From Hyphomicrobium sulfonivorans (lineage in GTDB: Bacteria; Pseudomonadota; Alphaproteobacteria; Rhizobiales; Hyphomicrobiaceae): 64,000 nt of DNA. How positions within the stretch are numbered: the first letter of the stretch is position 1; each line of letters begins with the position of its first letter. Shown here piece by piece: positions 33,034-42,577 of this stretch. Below the pieces are notes generated by a model. That model was not told the origin of the DNA, ran no database searches, and saw only the letters and a program-made list of their open reading frames with translations. Where the stretch lies: assembly GCF_013306565.1 (NCBI RefSeq), contig NZ_PZPO01000002.1, positions 322,501 through 386,500 of the forward strand, given 5' to 3'. The position numbers and the translations under genes were made by a program.

Positions 33034-34149
33034 ATGAAGCAGGATCAGCAGTTCGAGATATTTCTGGTTGCGACGCCGGGTCTTGAGGGACCGTTGTGCG
33101 CCGAAGCGCGCGCCTGCGGTTTCAAGGCCAAGACTGTGCCGGGTGGCGTTGAGATGAAGGGCGGCTGGCCGGATGTGTGGCGCGCCAATCTTGAGCTGCG
33201 CGGCGCAGGCAAGGTCTATGCGCGGATCGACAGCTTCCACGTCAAGAACCTCGGGCAGCTTGAGCGCCGCGCAAAAACGGTGCCGTGGCGGCAGGTGCTG
33301 CGCAAGGCGATGCCGTTCCGTGTTGAGGCCACATGCAAAAGCTCGAAGGTGTATCACTCGGGCGCCGCCGAGGAGCGCATCGCGCAGGCGATAACGGAGC
33401 AGGTTGACGTTGTCCCGGACGAGAACGCCGATGTTTGCATCAAGGTTCGCATTGAGAACAACATCTGCACGGTGGCGGTCGATACGTCGGGCGAGTTGTT
33501 GCACAAGCGCGGACACAAGCAGGCCGTTGCCAAGGCGCCTATGCGTGAAACGATGGCGTCGCTGTTTCTGCGCCAGTGCGGTTTCGACGGCACGCAGACG
33601 GTTCTGGACCCGATGTGCGGATCGGGCACTTTCGTGATTGAAGCAGCGGAGACAGCGTCGGCTCTGATGCCGGGGCGTGCGCGCCGGTTCGCGTTTGAGA
33701 AGCTGAAGGGCTTCGATGACGTCGCGTGGCGGGCGATGCGCGAAGCACATGTTGCTTCGAAGCCGGCGGTGAGGTTCTACGGCAGCGATATCGATGCCGG
33801 CGCCATCCGCATGAGCCGGGAGAATGCCGAGCGCGCCGGCGTTGCGGATATCACGTCATTCCAGGAAATGGACGTCGCCGACATCACGCCGCCGGAAGGC
33901 GCGGCGCCCGGCATTGTCATCATTAATCCGCCGTACGGCGATCGCATCGGCAACCGGGCCAATCTGAAGCTGCTTTATCGCACCATGGGCGATGCGCTGC
34001 TGAAGCGCTTCAGCGGTTGGCGCGTCGGGCTGGTTACAAATGAGGAGCAGCTGGCTCAGGCAACCGGCCTGCCGTTTTCGCTGACGGCAGAACCGGTGCT
34101 GCATGGCGGCATGCGCATTGTGCTCTATCGCACCGGCCCGCTGCCGTGA
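33034..34149 (+). CDS. THUMP-domain class I RNA methyltransferase (RlmL-N/YcbY type)
   Basis: 371 residues from the ATG at 33034. Residues 1-60 are a ferredoxin-like domain ('FEIFLVATPGLEGPLCAEAR'). The THUMP domain covers 60-160 ('VCIKVRIENNICTVAVDTSG'), and the methyltransferase 165-371 ('APMRETMASLFLRQCGF', SAM-binding 'VLDPMCGSGTFVIEAAE', catalytic 'IVIINPPYGDRIG'). The Asn-Pro-Pro-Tyr motif marks N2-guanine or related base methylation; in E. coli RlmL makes m2G2445 in 23S rRNA. The E. coli protein has a second, RlmK-like methyltransferase; this one does not. It stands alone, between the iron system and the polysaccharide locus. Confidence 0.92.
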   Translation: MKQDQQFEIFLVATPGLEGPLCAEARACGFKAKTVPGGVEMKGGWPDVWRANLELRGAGKVYARIDSFHVKNLGQLERRAKTVPWRQVLRKAMPFRVEATCKSSKVYHSGAAEERIAQAITEQVDVVPDENADVCIKVRIENNICTVAVDTSGELLHKRGHKQAVAKAPMRETMASLFLRQCGFDGTQTVLDPMCGSGTFVIEAAETASALMPGRARRFAFEKLKGFDDVAWRAMREAHVASKPAVRFYGSDIDAGAIRMSRENAERAGVADITSFQEMDVADITPPEGAAPGIVIINPPYGDRIGNRANLKLLYRTMGDALLKRFSGWRVGLVTNEEQLAQATGLPFSLTAEPVLHGGMRIVLYRTGPLP

Positions 34150-34198
34150 GTACTGCTAAGCGATTGTGACGCGCTGGCTGGCGCCCGTTTTGTGCCGC

Positions 34199-35149
34199 CT
34201 ATGTGAAGTCGTGCTGGACCATACGTTGCAGGCCATCCGCTATCGAGAACCGAGGCTGGAAGCCTGTTTGCACGGCTCTATCGGCTGAGATCTGCGTGTC
34301 GGAATTGAACTTGCGAATGCGAATGGCGCTGATGGGAAACCGGCGTCCAGTGATGGCTGCCACCGCATCCAGCAGGTAGCCGGCACCGAGGCCGAGAGGT
34401 AACGGAATGCGCATGGTACTTGGCGGCAATCCAAGCTCGCGCTGGACAACCTCTACCAGCTGCGCCGTCGTAAGGTCCGGAGTATCGGCATAGTTAAAAA
34501 TCTCGTTGCCGGAACCCGTTGCAAGGCGGCTGGCGATGAAGCTGGCAACGTTCTCGACATAGGCCATCGATTTTCGACTGGTACCGCGCCCCACCATCAT
34601 GAAGCGGCCGCCATGGATCGCGCGAATGAGATTGTAGACGTTGCCGCGATTGCCCTCACCGAACACAACGGAAGGTCTTATCGTTGTGAGGCGCCGTGCC
34701 GTATCCGCCGATTGCCATTCAGCAAAGATCTGCTCCGCCTGCCATTTGCTGCGGCCGTAGTCATTGAATGGCGCGATGGCATTGGTCTCGCGCGCCACGC
34801 CCGCGTTGAGGCCATAAACCGCCACCGTGCTGGTGAATATGATGTGCGGCACCTGGGCATCATCGCAGACCCGGGCCAGATTTTCAGCGCCGCCGACGTT
34901 GACGTCGTAATAAAGAGATACGGGCTGAACATCATCGGCGTGCTCGGCCGCCAGATGAATAACAGCATCCACGCCCCGACATGCGTCGGCGAGGCCGGCA
35001 GCATTGCGGACGTCATTCACAATGGTCAGTTCTGGGTACGCAGTCGAACGCACCTTGTCGTAGATAATGACATCGTGCCCCTCGGCCAGAAGTTGGCGCA
35101 CGAGCACCGTACCGATGAAGCCGCTGCCGCCGGGGATCAAAATTTTCAA
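34199..35149 (-). CDS. NAD-dependent nucleotide-sugar epimerase/dehydratase
   Basis: 316 residues. The start is a TTG at 35149 with GGGAGGAG just upstream; it overlaps the preceding gene's stop by four bases. Rossmann motif 'LIPGGSGFIGTVLVRQLLAE', 'DAVIHLAAEHADD', and 'NDYGRSKWQAEQIF' with the catalytic Tyr-x3-Lys define an extended SDR. It resembles WbgU/GalE-like and reductase types of O-antigen clusters, such as those making 6-deoxy-hexosamines. The substrate is not certain. With WecB and a WbuB-like transferase next to it, a UDP-N-acetyl-sugar is the likely substrate. It is the last gene of the minus-strand run. Confidence 0.87.
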   Translation of the reverse strand: MKILIPGGSGFIGTVLVRQLLAEGHDVIIYDKVRSTAYPELTIVNDVRNAAGLADACRGVDAVIHLAAEHADDVQPVSLYYDVNVGGAENLARVCDDAQVPHIIFTSTVAVYGLNAGVARETNAIAPFNDYGRSKWQAEQIFAEWQSADTARRLTTIRPSVVFGEGNRGNVYNLIRAIHGGRFMMVGRGTSRKSMAYVENVASFIASRLATGSGNEIFNYADTPDLTTAQLVEVVQRELGLPPSTMRIPLPLGLGAGYLLDAVAAITGRRFPISAIRIRKFNSDTQISADRAVQTGFQPRFSIADGLQRMVQHDFT

Positions 35150-36360
35150 GCGCTCCTCCCATCGACCACGCGCTGGAACACCTGCTCAAGCGTCACTACG
35201 GATTGCTCGCGCGAGTATCGATCCGTTGCGACCTGTCGATTGGCGATAGAACGGCTTGCGAGGCGTTCCCACGCGACCATGCCATCTAGCAACGCGGCAG
35301 CCATCGCAGTCTGATCGGAAGGGGCAAAGACGATGTTGCCGCCGGTCTCGCGCAGTATCGCAGCACCTTCACCGGCGACGCCTGCGATAATCGGGCGGCC
35401 CACCAGCATGTAGTCGAAAACTTTTGAAGGGATGGTCTTCTCGAATACGGGATCGGCATCAAGATTGATAAACAGCAGCCCGCCCTGACTCATGTGCCGC
35501 ATGACATCCTGCTTCAGCATCGGCGGAGTGAAAATAATGCGGTCTGCATGCGCGGTTTCGGACGCAAGTTGTTTGAGCTGGCCTTCGAGCACGCCCGCTC
35601 CGACAAATTCCAGCTTCCACCCGGCTGATTCCGGCCGCTGTGCAATTTCGGCGAAGGCGGCAACAAGGGTTTCAAGCCCCTGCGCCCGGCCCAGGTTGCC
35701 TGCATATATAATCGTGCGATTGGGGCTGTGATCTTTCGCAGAGTCCGCCGACGGAAGGCTGCCAACCAGGCTGCGACGTACGCCATTGTAGACAACATCA
35801 ACCGGCGTCGATGTCAGTCCGCGGATGTATTCGGCCATTGGATTGGAAACGCAGGTGATGGCATCGGCGCGGCGGTAAGCCCACTGCTCCAGCCGTTTGC
35901 CAATGCGGAACGCAGCGCCGCCGTTTGAAATCTGTTTGGCTGCGACGGCTGATTCCGGCCACACGTCGCGAATGTCTAGCACGAGTGGCGCGCGCGCCAG
36001 TTTGGCCAGGGCCACCCCGGCGATGGCGACGAACAGCGGCGGAGACGATACCCAGACAACTTCCGGCCTGAGCTTTCGCACCACAGCGCGCCCGAGCACA
36101 ATCGCGCCGTAAACAAACGAAAAATAATGCCGCAGATAATTGATGACGCCGCTGCCACGAAGAGCGGCGATGTCCACACGCTCGACTGAATATGTTGCCG
36201 ACGTCGTATCGGAACCGGCTGCCGTGGCCTTGTGCGGGATGGCGCACACGACTGCAACGTCATGGCCGGAGGCGGCGAGAATGTCGGCGGTGTCGCCAAT
36301 TCGAAAAGCGGCTGCGGTTATGTCGGGTGGAAAAAATTGTGACACAATAAGTATACGCAA
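35146..36360 (-). CDS. Glycosyltransferase family 4, WbuB-like
   Basis: 404 residues, starting at a TTG (36360) supported by GGGAGG six bases upstream. The opening 'RILIVSQFFPPDITAAAFRI' and 'PLVLDIRDVWPESAVAAKQI' are characteristic of WbuB-type transferases, which add an N-acetyl-6-deoxyhexosamine to the lipid-linked sugar. The donor-site pattern is 'RTIIYAGNLGRAQGLETLVA' and then 'IPSKVFDYMLVGRPIIAGVA'. It acts at the cytoplasmic membrane face. The overlap with the epimerase gene (four bases) and nearness of wecB suggest these make and transfer one amino sugar; the exact sugar is inference. Confidence 0.88.
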   Translation of the reverse strand: MRILIVSQFFPPDITAAAFRIGDTADILAASGHDVAVVCAIPHKATAAGSDTTSATYSVERVDIAALRGSGVINYLRHYFSFVYGAIVLGRAVVRKLRPEVVWVSSPPLFVAIAGVALAKLARAPLVLDIRDVWPESAVAAKQISNGGAAFRIGKRLEQWAYRRADAITCVSNPMAEYIRGLTSTPVDVVYNGVRRSLVGSLPSADSAKDHSPNRTIIYAGNLGRAQGLETLVAAFAEIAQRPESAGWKLEFVGAGVLEGQLKQLASETAHADRIIFTPPMLKQDVMRHMSQGGLLFINLDADPVFEKTIPSKVFDYMLVGRPIIAGVAGEGAAILRETGGNIVFAPSDQTAMAAALLDGMVAWERLASRSIANRQVATDRYSREQSVVTLEQVFQRVVDGRSA

Positions 36361-36508
36361 AAATGCCTCCCTGATCGGCGCGCGCTATGCGCCGTTCCAA
36401 TAAAAAATGACTACGGCGTCGCCGCCAAAAATGTGTGCTTCGCGTCGGTCGAACGTGTCCGTCGGGGCAGCGCTTCTAAATTGCGGAGCAGCTTTTGAGA
36501 CGAGGGCG

Positions 36509-37606
36509 TCATGGTGTCAGCAGCCGTGCAAGGGTGCTGACGATGCGTTCGCCGGTGTTTCCGTCCCACAGGTCCGGTGTGCGCCCGCGTTTCCAATCGC
36601 CGTCGAACAGGCGATTTAATGCCGGTTCGAGCGCGGCGGGGTCAGTTCCCAGCAGCTCGTTGGTTCCCAGCTCAACCGTTTCCGGGCGCTCGGTGCTGTC
36701 ACGCAGCGTCATGCACGGCACGCCCATCACCGTGGTTTCTTCGGTGATGCCGCCCGAGTCAGTGATGACGGCCTTTGCATGGCGGGTGAGGTAGTTGAAC
36801 TCCAGATACGGTTGCGGCTCGACGAAATGGATTGATTGCGGCAGGCCGGGAATGGCTTGCAACGTTTTCGCCGTGCGTGGATGGACAGGGAAAATGACCG
36901 GCAGCCCACGTGTTCCGCGTCCGATTGCGCGCAGAAGGTTATCGAATGCGGCGACGCCGTCGACGTTGGAGGGACGATGCAACGTGACAACGAAGTAGCT
37001 GCTGGATTGCAGGCCAAGCTCATCCCAGAAAGGCGGCGGCCGTAGCCGGTCGAGATTTGCAAGCAGCGTATCGATCATCGTGTTGCCGACAAAGAAGATG
37101 CGATCTTCTGGAATGCCGGAGCGCTTGAGATTGTCGCCAGCCCAGTCGCTGGTGGTGAAAAACCAGTTGGTGATGGCGTCCGTCACCATGCGGTTGATCT
37201 CTTCCGGCATGCTCCAGTCGCCCGAACGGATGCCGGCTTCAACATGCGCGACTGGAACGCGCAATTTCTGCGCGGCGATCGCGCATGCCATTGTCGAAGT
37301 TACGTCGCCGACGACAAGACAAAGCTGGCTCGGCGCGTCGAGAAGCAGCTGTTCATAGCGCACCATGATCGCTGCGGTTTGCTCTGCCTGCGTACCTGAG
37401 CCGGATTCCAGATTGACGTCGGGTTCGGGTATGCCGAGCTGGGTGAAGAAATCGCCCGACATGCGTGCGTCGTAATGCTGGCCGGTATGCACCAGACGGT
37501 AGCGGAGATCGCCACCGTCAGCTCTATGCTTTTCAAGCGCCTTTATGATCGGCGCAATCTTCATGAAGTTCGGGCGTGCGCCCGCAATAATATCTACTCG
37601 TATCAC
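36509..37606 (-). CDS. wecB: UDP-N-acetylglucosamine 2-epimerase (non-hydrolysing)
   Basis: 365 residues from a GTG. It turns UDP-GlcNAc into UDP-ManNAc, or a related 6-deoxy sugar nucleotide in some O-antigen loci. Motifs: 'IAGARPNFMKIAPIIKALEK', 'VHTGQHYDARMSGDFFTQLG', 'VVGDVTSTMACAIAAQKLRV', 'HVEAGIRSGDWSMPEEINR', and C-terminal 'VITDSGGITEETTVMGVPCM'. His, Asp, Glu and Arg of the active site are in these stretches. Length is typical. It is first in a short minus-strand group with the WbuB-like transferase (148 bases away) and the epimerase. Confidence 0.94.
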   Translation of the reverse strand: MIRVDIIAGARPNFMKIAPIIKALEKHRADGGDLRYRLVHTGQHYDARMSGDFFTQLGIPEPDVNLESGSGTQAEQTAAIMVRYEQLLLDAPSQLCLVVGDVTSTMACAIAAQKLRVPVAHVEAGIRSGDWSMPEEINRMVTDAITNWFFTTSDWAGDNLKRSGIPEDRIFFVGNTMIDTLLANLDRLRPPPFWDELGLQSSSYFVVTLHRPSNVDGVAAFDNLLRAIGRGTRGLPVIFPVHPRTAKTLQAIPGLPQSIHFVEPQPYLEFNYLTRHAKAVITDSGGITEETTVMGVPCMTLRDSTERPETVELGTNELLGTDPAALEPALNRLFDGDWKRGRTPDLWDGNTGERIVSTLARLLTP

Positions 37607-37811
37607 GATAATGATCTCAACTGACTAAAAATGGATGGTTTGCATATGAATGACGAAAAATGGATCGTGGGCGGGGCAGGTATCGACAACTGAGGAGGCC
37701 GGTCAAGTCGCGCTCGCCTAAGGCGCGTCTTGGCAGAACTGATGACTTATTCCCGATGGATTTGCGCGTGGGATAACGGAAGCCCGGTGATGAGTTGTCA
37801 GGATCGCAGCA

Positions 37812-39170
37812 ATGGTTACGACTACCAATCTTGGCCTGCCATATATCATGGCGGCGCAGGCGCAAAAGCACGTGACGCATAATGAGGCGCTGCGCGCTCT
37901 CGACGCGATCGTCCATCTGGCTGTGCTGGATCGCGATCTGGCTACGCCGCCGTCTATGCCTGCCGAGGGTGAACGTCATATCGTTGCGGCTGGCGCCATC
38001 GCGGCATGGAGCGGCCACGAGGGAGAGGTCGCTGCGTTCCAGGATGGAGCCTGGGCTTTTTATGCGCCGCATGACGGCTGGCTGGCCTGGATAACGGCCG
38101 AAAGCAAAGCGGTGATCTTCGACAGCGGAAGCTGGGTCGAATTTTCCGGCTCCATGGATGTTAATCCGGCAGCGCTCGTCGGCGTCAACGCAACCGCCGA
38201 TGCGACCAACAAGTTGGCGGTGAAGTCGGATGCGGTTCTGCTCAGCCACGATGATGTCACGCCCGGCACCGGCAGCGTTCAGCTCAAGCTGAACAAGAAT
38301 GCGGCGAGCGCTACCGCTTCGGTGCTGTATCAGACCGGTTGGTCGGGGCGCGCGGAATTCGGCACCACCGGCGATGACGATTTTCACGTCAAGGTGAGTT
38401 CTAACGGTGCGACATGGCGCGAAGCAATTGTCATCAACAGAGGCACGGGTGTGGTTTCGCTGCCGGGAACACCGCCCGTCGCCTCGCCCTTCAATCTCCT
38501 GAAGGATGCGGGTCGCTTTTCGGGAAGCCCTGAGCCGCAGTCGGCAACGTCGCCTTCGTTCACCGCCCCGACCTATTTCAAGACCGTCAACGGATCGTCC
38601 TTCGCCCAAGGCCCGAAGTTCATTTTCAACAACTCGACCTACGGCGGCGCTGCCGGTGCACTGGACGCCGACGTCGATGCGCTGATTGTTCGGATGAAAG
38701 ACGCCAGCAATGCCTCGTGGCGGCGTTACAGCGTCGAGTTTTATTTGTTGGAGGTGACAGCAGGCAACGGCACTGGGACCGCCGTTACCGTGGGCGCCAC
38801 CACCTATTATCTGTGCATGGAAAATGCCAACGGGCCGGTGCCCACGCAGATGACCATCAACTTCCATCTGCGCGTGAAGTCGGGTGAGGTGGCGCTGATC
38901 CATAACAGTGACGAAGGCGCCCTCTTCGTCGACGGCGTTCCGTACACCAGCCATCAGGTGCGGACTGCGGCGGACGGCTGGCAGCAGGTCACGCGTCTGA
39001 CCAACCGCAACCCGCGGCAGTTCGTTGGCTACAACAACGTCCTGAAGCGTCTCTATGCGACGCCGGGAACGGTGTTCTATATCGCGGCGCCATTCTTTAC
39101 ACCGGGCCATGTGCCGATCTCTCCAAATCTCTTTTATGGCGTGGTGCCAAGCCTTGAGGTGTGGCGATAG
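37812..39170 (+). CDS. DUF2793 protein, phage-tail type, in polysaccharide locus
   Basis: 452 residues, no signal peptide. Residues 1-90 match DUF2793: 'NLGLPYIMAAQAQKHVTHNE' then 'ALRALDAIVHLAVLDRDL', with 'FYAPHDGWLAW' after. This family is found in alphaproteobacterial prophages and gene-transfer-agent-like clusters, near tail-fibre genes. Residues 90-220 look like repeated beta-rich tail segments ('FGTTGDDDFHVKVSSNGATW'). The C-terminal 200 residues form a beta-rich domain I cannot name, possibly carbohydrate-binding. No other phage gene is near. It is the only plus-strand gene between 34199 and 44010, and its 3' end overlaps that of the convergent glycosyltransferase by 74 bases. Confidence 0.82.
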   Translation: MVTTTNLGLPYIMAAQAQKHVTHNEALRALDAIVHLAVLDRDLATPPSMPAEGERHIVAAGAIAAWSGHEGEVAAFQDGAWAFYAPHDGWLAWITAESKAVIFDSGSWVEFSGSMDVNPAALVGVNATADATNKLAVKSDAVLLSHDDVTPGTGSVQLKLNKNAASATASVLYQTGWSGRAEFGTTGDDDFHVKVSSNGATWREAIVINRGTGVVSLPGTPPVASPFNLLKDAGRFSGSPEPQSATSPSFTAPTYFKTVNGSSFAQGPKFIFNNSTYGGAAGALDADVDALIVRMKDASNASWRRYSVEFYLLEVTAGNGTGTAVTVGATTYYLCMENANGPVPTQMTINFHLRVKSGEVALIHNSDEGALFVDGVPYTSHQVRTAADGWQQVTRLTNRNPRQFVGYNNVLKRLYATPGTVFYIAAPFFTPGHVPISPNLFYGVVPSLEVWR

Positions 39171-40302
39171 GTGCATCTCCGGTCAGCACGGCGCGGTATG
39201 CCGCAATGGTTTTCTCCGCGATCAATCCGGGGGCGTAAGTCTGCCAGGCGTCATGCGCGATAGCAGCGCGACGCCAGTCGTGGTCAAGCGCGCGCTGCAG
39301 CACCGCGGCCTGCGCGTGCAGGTCTCTCGCGGGCAGGAAGAAGCCGTTTCTGCCCGGCGCGATCATGTATTTGATGCCGAAAGCCTCCGGCGCGACCACA
39401 GCGACGCCGCGCGCGTGTGCTTCCGCGATGGTCATCGGCGCGTTTTCCTGCGGAGATGCCATGATCAGGCAGCAGGACTGATCCAATGCACGTGCGAGTT
39501 CATTCGAAGCGACGTTGCCTGCAAACGCGATGCGATCGTCCAAGCGTTCCTGGCGGATAAAATCTCGGCATGCCTGGCTATATTCGGCATTCGCGCTGCT
39601 GCCATAAATAGACATACGCGCGGATGTATTCGCCTGCATCGCAGCGGCGACGATGCGAAGAATGCCAAGCGTGTTCTTGTGCGGACTTATATGCCCGATG
39701 GAAATGATGTGAGGCTCACGCGGCTGCGTTTCATTCCGCAGCGGTTCCATGAACGCGGCGTCAAGTGGATTTGGGATCGCAAAGTGGTGACCGTTGACGA
39801 TATCGGGAAACGCCTCGTGCACGTAGGGATTGATAACGATCACATTGCCAATCTGGCGGCGTGCCCGCGCTTCAACCGTGCGCATGACATGCGCCATGCC
39901 ATGCCGTGCCAAAGGCCCCCATCTATCGCCGCGTGAAGTGAGTAGAAGGTCCCGATGCGCAATGCCATGCACGGTCAGGATGCGTGGCAGCGATATCAAT
40001 CGGCCAAGGCCGGCCAAGCCCTGTAAATGGACAAGATCGGGGCGGATGCTTTCCACAGCGCGGGCAACGCGGCGCGCGTCGAACGTCCAGTAGCGGGCGG
40101 CGCCTGGCCCCGGTCCGCGTTTCAGATAGATAGTTCTGACGCCGTGATTGACGGTTTCGGCATCGCGCTGCGCGCCGGGCACGATCAACGTCAGATCCAC
40201 CTGCCGGCCCAGTTCGGGCAGCAAGGTGTCAATGACGCGCTCGACGCCGCCGCTGACCTGCTTTCCGGGCTCGGGATATGGCCCCACCATAACGATTTTC
40301 AT
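39097..40302 (-). CDS. Glycosyltransferase family 4
   Basis: 401 residues. N-terminal 'MKIVMVGPYPEPGKQVSGGV' and 'LPRILTVHGIAHRDLL', then donor-site 'PHIISIGHISPHKNTLGIL' and 'ENAPMTIAEAHARGVAVVAP' (E-x7-E variant) define GT4. It adds a sugar to the growing repeat unit at the cytoplasmic membrane. Donor unknown. The start overlaps the flippase stop as ATGA. The last 25 codons overlap the oppositely transcribed DUF2793 gene. It is the last of four coupled genes (polymerase, GT4, flippase, GT4). Confidence 0.88.
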   Translation of the reverse strand: MKIVMVGPYPEPGKQVSGGVERVIDTLLPELGRQVDLTLIVPGAQRDAETVNHGVRTIYLKRGPGPGAARYWTFDARRVARAVESIRPDLVHLQGLAGLGRLISLPRILTVHGIAHRDLLLTSRGDRWGPLARHGMAHVMRTVEARARRQIGNVIVINPYVHEAFPDIVNGHHFAIPNPLDAAFMEPLRNETQPREPHIISIGHISPHKNTLGILRIVAAAMQANTSARMSIYGSSANAEYSQACRDFIRQERLDDRIAFAGNVASNELARALDQSCCLIMASPQENAPMTIAEAHARGVAVVAPEAFGIKYMIAPGRNGFFLPARDLHAQAAVLQRALDHDWRRAAIAHDAWQTYAPGLIAEKTIAAYRAVLTGDAPIATPQGLAPRHKRDLERSAHGPV

Positions 40303-41531
40303 GGGCGCGCCTTCCCGCGCAGCAGCAACGCAAGCACAACTTCGAAGCCCACCATGATGGCTGCAACGGCCGATACGATGCCGACAAGGCTGGTCCCGAA
40401 TAAAATCACTGCGGGGATCAGTGCGATCAGTTTGGCTAGACCTATCGCTGCGGCAAGGCCAGGCACGCCGCGCGTGTGAACGCTGAGGCTATAGAGGCCG
40501 ATTGCGGCCGTGCCGGAAAAGCCGGCGAAGAAGATCAGGAACACAGTTTCGATTTGCGGGAACCGTGCGCCATAGGCCATGCCGATACCGCACGCAACTG
40601 CGACGCCGCCTGCCATCATAACCGCCCAGAAAGCACCAATCAGGGCGAGGCCGCGTTTGCTCCACAGCAAGCTCTCAAACGCAGAGGGTGAGCCCAGCAT
40701 TTTCGGCAGCAGCACGCTGCGCAGCGAATAGATCAACAGCGAAACCGGACCAACAAACGTCAGGATGAGACCGTAAGTGCCGACGGCCGTCGCATCGAGG
40801 CGCGAGGCGATGAAAAATTGCGGCACGTACGGAATGGCGATGAACGTGACCGCGTTGACATATACATATCCGCCATAGCGCAAGGCATCGCGGAGTGGCG
40901 GCCAGGGCCATGCGAAGGCCCGCAGTGCAAGGCGCGCCGATGACGACAGCACTGAGGCAACAACCGGAAGCCCATAGATAGCGATCGCGATCAGCAGCGG
41001 ATCGGCAAACATCAGCAGCGCTATCATTCCTGCGCCTGCGCGCAACACCGCGAATGCGACGCTGGATCGGGTGAAGCTGCTGTAATCCTGCCGCGCCTGG
41101 TCGGTGGCGCGCATGCCGTTCCACACATTCAGCAGGGCGCCGAGCAGGATGCCTGTGCCAACGTCTGTTGCGCCCGCGAGGGCCAGGCCAACGCCGGCCA
41201 CGCCGCCCACGAGGACCATCAGCAACCGCATCGCGAATGCCGCGCGCAGATAGCCTTCGTCGCGCGTGTCGCCATACATCTTGGTGGCAGTGATGTTGAG
41301 ACCGAATTCGAACAATGCGCTGGCGAGCATCACCGAGGCGACGATCAGACTGAGACGGGCAAATTCCGTTACCGGCAGCGTCAAGGCAGCCAGCGCAAGA
41401 ATGGCGAACGTGGTCGTCTGAATTGCGAGGGTCGAAAGGAACGTGATGGTCGTATGCGCCGCAATCTCGCGCAGAGACGGCGCAGATGGTTGCGGAGCGG
41501 TGGCGCCAGAAGCGGATGCCGGAACTGTCAT
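40299..41531 (-). CDS. wzx: Polysaccharide flippase (Wzx-like, MOP superfamily)
   Basis: 410 residues, about twelve membrane helices (for example 'TITFLSTLAIQTTTFAILAL', 'LLMVLVGGVAGVGLALAG', 'FLIFFAGFSGTAAIGLYSLS'). The pattern of a long first half with 'FARLSLIVASVMLASALFEFGLN' in outline, and 'YVPQFFIASRLDATAVGTYG', is that of oligosaccharide flippases. Wzx moves undecaprenyl-linked repeat units across the inner membrane. Overlaps of ATGA type join it to the glycosyltransferase genes on both sides. Substrate specificity cannot be read. Confidence 0.85.
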   Translation of the reverse strand: MTVPASASGATAPQPSAPSLREIAAHTTITFLSTLAIQTTTFAILALAALTLPVTEFARLSLIVASVMLASALFEFGLNITATKMYGDTRDEGYLRAAFAMRLLMVLVGGVAGVGLALAGATDVGTGILLGALLNVWNGMRATDQARQDYSSFTRSSVAFAVLRAGAGMIALLMFADPLLIAIAIYGLPVVASVLSSSARLALRAFAWPWPPLRDALRYGGYVYVNAVTFIAIPYVPQFFIASRLDATAVGTYGLILTFVGPVSLLIYSLRSVLLPKMLGSPSAFESLLWSKRGLALIGAFWAVMMAGGVAVACGIGMAYGARFPQIETVFLIFFAGFSGTAAIGLYSLSVHTRGVPGLAAAIGLAKLIALIPAVILFGTSLVGIVSAVAAIMVGFEVVLALLLRGKARP

Positions 41532-42577
41532 GTGGCGGCACCGACTGCGCTATAGACACGGATGACATCATCGCTGAAGTCGCGCTGCGTCTCACGCGGG
41601 ATCGCCGTCGTATCGGCGTTGATAATTCTATCGATAAACTGGCCTGTGTCGCGCGACGGAAACAGTGTCACGCCGTCGGGGCGGACCGCAGCATCGGAAG
41701 CGATTGTTGGCACGCCGTACCACAGCGCTTCGCGCAGCGAGATGGCATCGCCATCGCGACGTGATGGCCTGACGAACAGGTGCGAATGCCGCAGCACGCC
41801 GGGGAAGTTGGTCTCGCCGCGAACGAACTTGATCCGGTCGGCAGCCGGCCCTTTCGCAGCCTGAGCCTGCAGGCTGGCATAATATTCTTCGTCACTGGGA
41901 ACATTGCCGACGCATACGATCGCAGCGAAGCGCCTGTTCACGTCATCGCACGCAAAAGCGCTAATGATCATGTCGACGCCGTAAAGATCGACACCGTCCT
42001 CTTGCAGGATCTTCGAAGCGTTCAACGCGATGATGCGCCGCCCGTCGGCCGTCTGTTCGGCAAGCCATTGAGTAATGTCATCCGGCAGCGTTTCCTCGTT
42101 GGGCAGGGGCGGAATGAAAGCGGGAATGACATGTGCGGCGCGGCCCATTTGCAAGGAGAGCGCTTCGCTGACAGCTATTCTTTCATGGGCGATTGCGCCG
42201 GCGAGCCGGAGAAGGAATTTGCCAAATCGGCCGGAGTGATCGGCGTGCAGAGTTTGCACGACCTTGCACCCGAGCATGCGTGCCGCGATTGTGTGGCCCA
42301 GGCGTACTAACGGGTTCATGGAATGGACGTGGACGATATCGGAGCGACGTAGCAGGCGCAGATATTGGGCTAGTCCCATGCTGCGCAGATGCCCGATGTC
42401 GGGCGATTTCTGCCGGGACTCATCCAGAATGCTGTGCTCGATGGATCGCGCGCTCAGCTGTTGTGACAGTCGATCGATATGGACAGACATGCCGCCCTTC
42501 GGCGGCGGAAACGGCCCGACCAGCAGAAGGCGGTACTTGTTCAGACGTGAGTTTTTCGACGTCAATGTCAGGGTCAT
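41528..42577 (-). CDS. Glycosyltransferase family 4
   Basis: 349 residues from the ATG at 42577, chosen because it overlaps the polymerase stop as ATGA; a GTG 21 bases upstream is also in frame. It begins 'YRLLLVGPFPPPKGGMSVHI', a GT4 opening with the Gly-Gly-Met loop. It has 'DIVHVHSMNPLVRLGHTIAA' and a late 'RRDGDAISLREALWYGVPTI' where the E-x7-E motif is modified. It probably adds one sugar of the repeat unit. Donor and linkage unknown. It is the second gene in the coupled minus-strand run. Confidence 0.86.
   Translation of the reverse strand: MTLTLTSKNSRLNKYRLLLVGPFPPPKGGMSVHIDRLSQQLSARSIEHSILDESRQKSPDIGHLRSMGLAQYLRLLRRSDIVHVHSMNPLVRLGHTIAARMLGCKVVQTLHADHSGRFGKFLLRLAGAIAHERIAVSEALSLQMGRAAHVIPAFIPPLPNEETLPDDITQWLAEQTADGRRIIALNASKILQEDGVDLYGVDMIISAFACDDVNRRFAAIVCVGNVPSDEEYYASLQAQAAKGPAADRIKFVRGETNFPGVLRHSHLFVRPSRRDGDAISLREALWYGVPTIASDAAVRPDGVTLFPSRDTGQFIDRIINADTTAIPRETQRDFSDDVIRVYSAVGAAT

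Noticed and set aside
37617-39176. 519-codon open frame on the minus strand
   Set aside because: It is antisense to the DUF2793 gene, which has a recognised domain on the plus strand; the minus product is a shadow rich in Arg and His.
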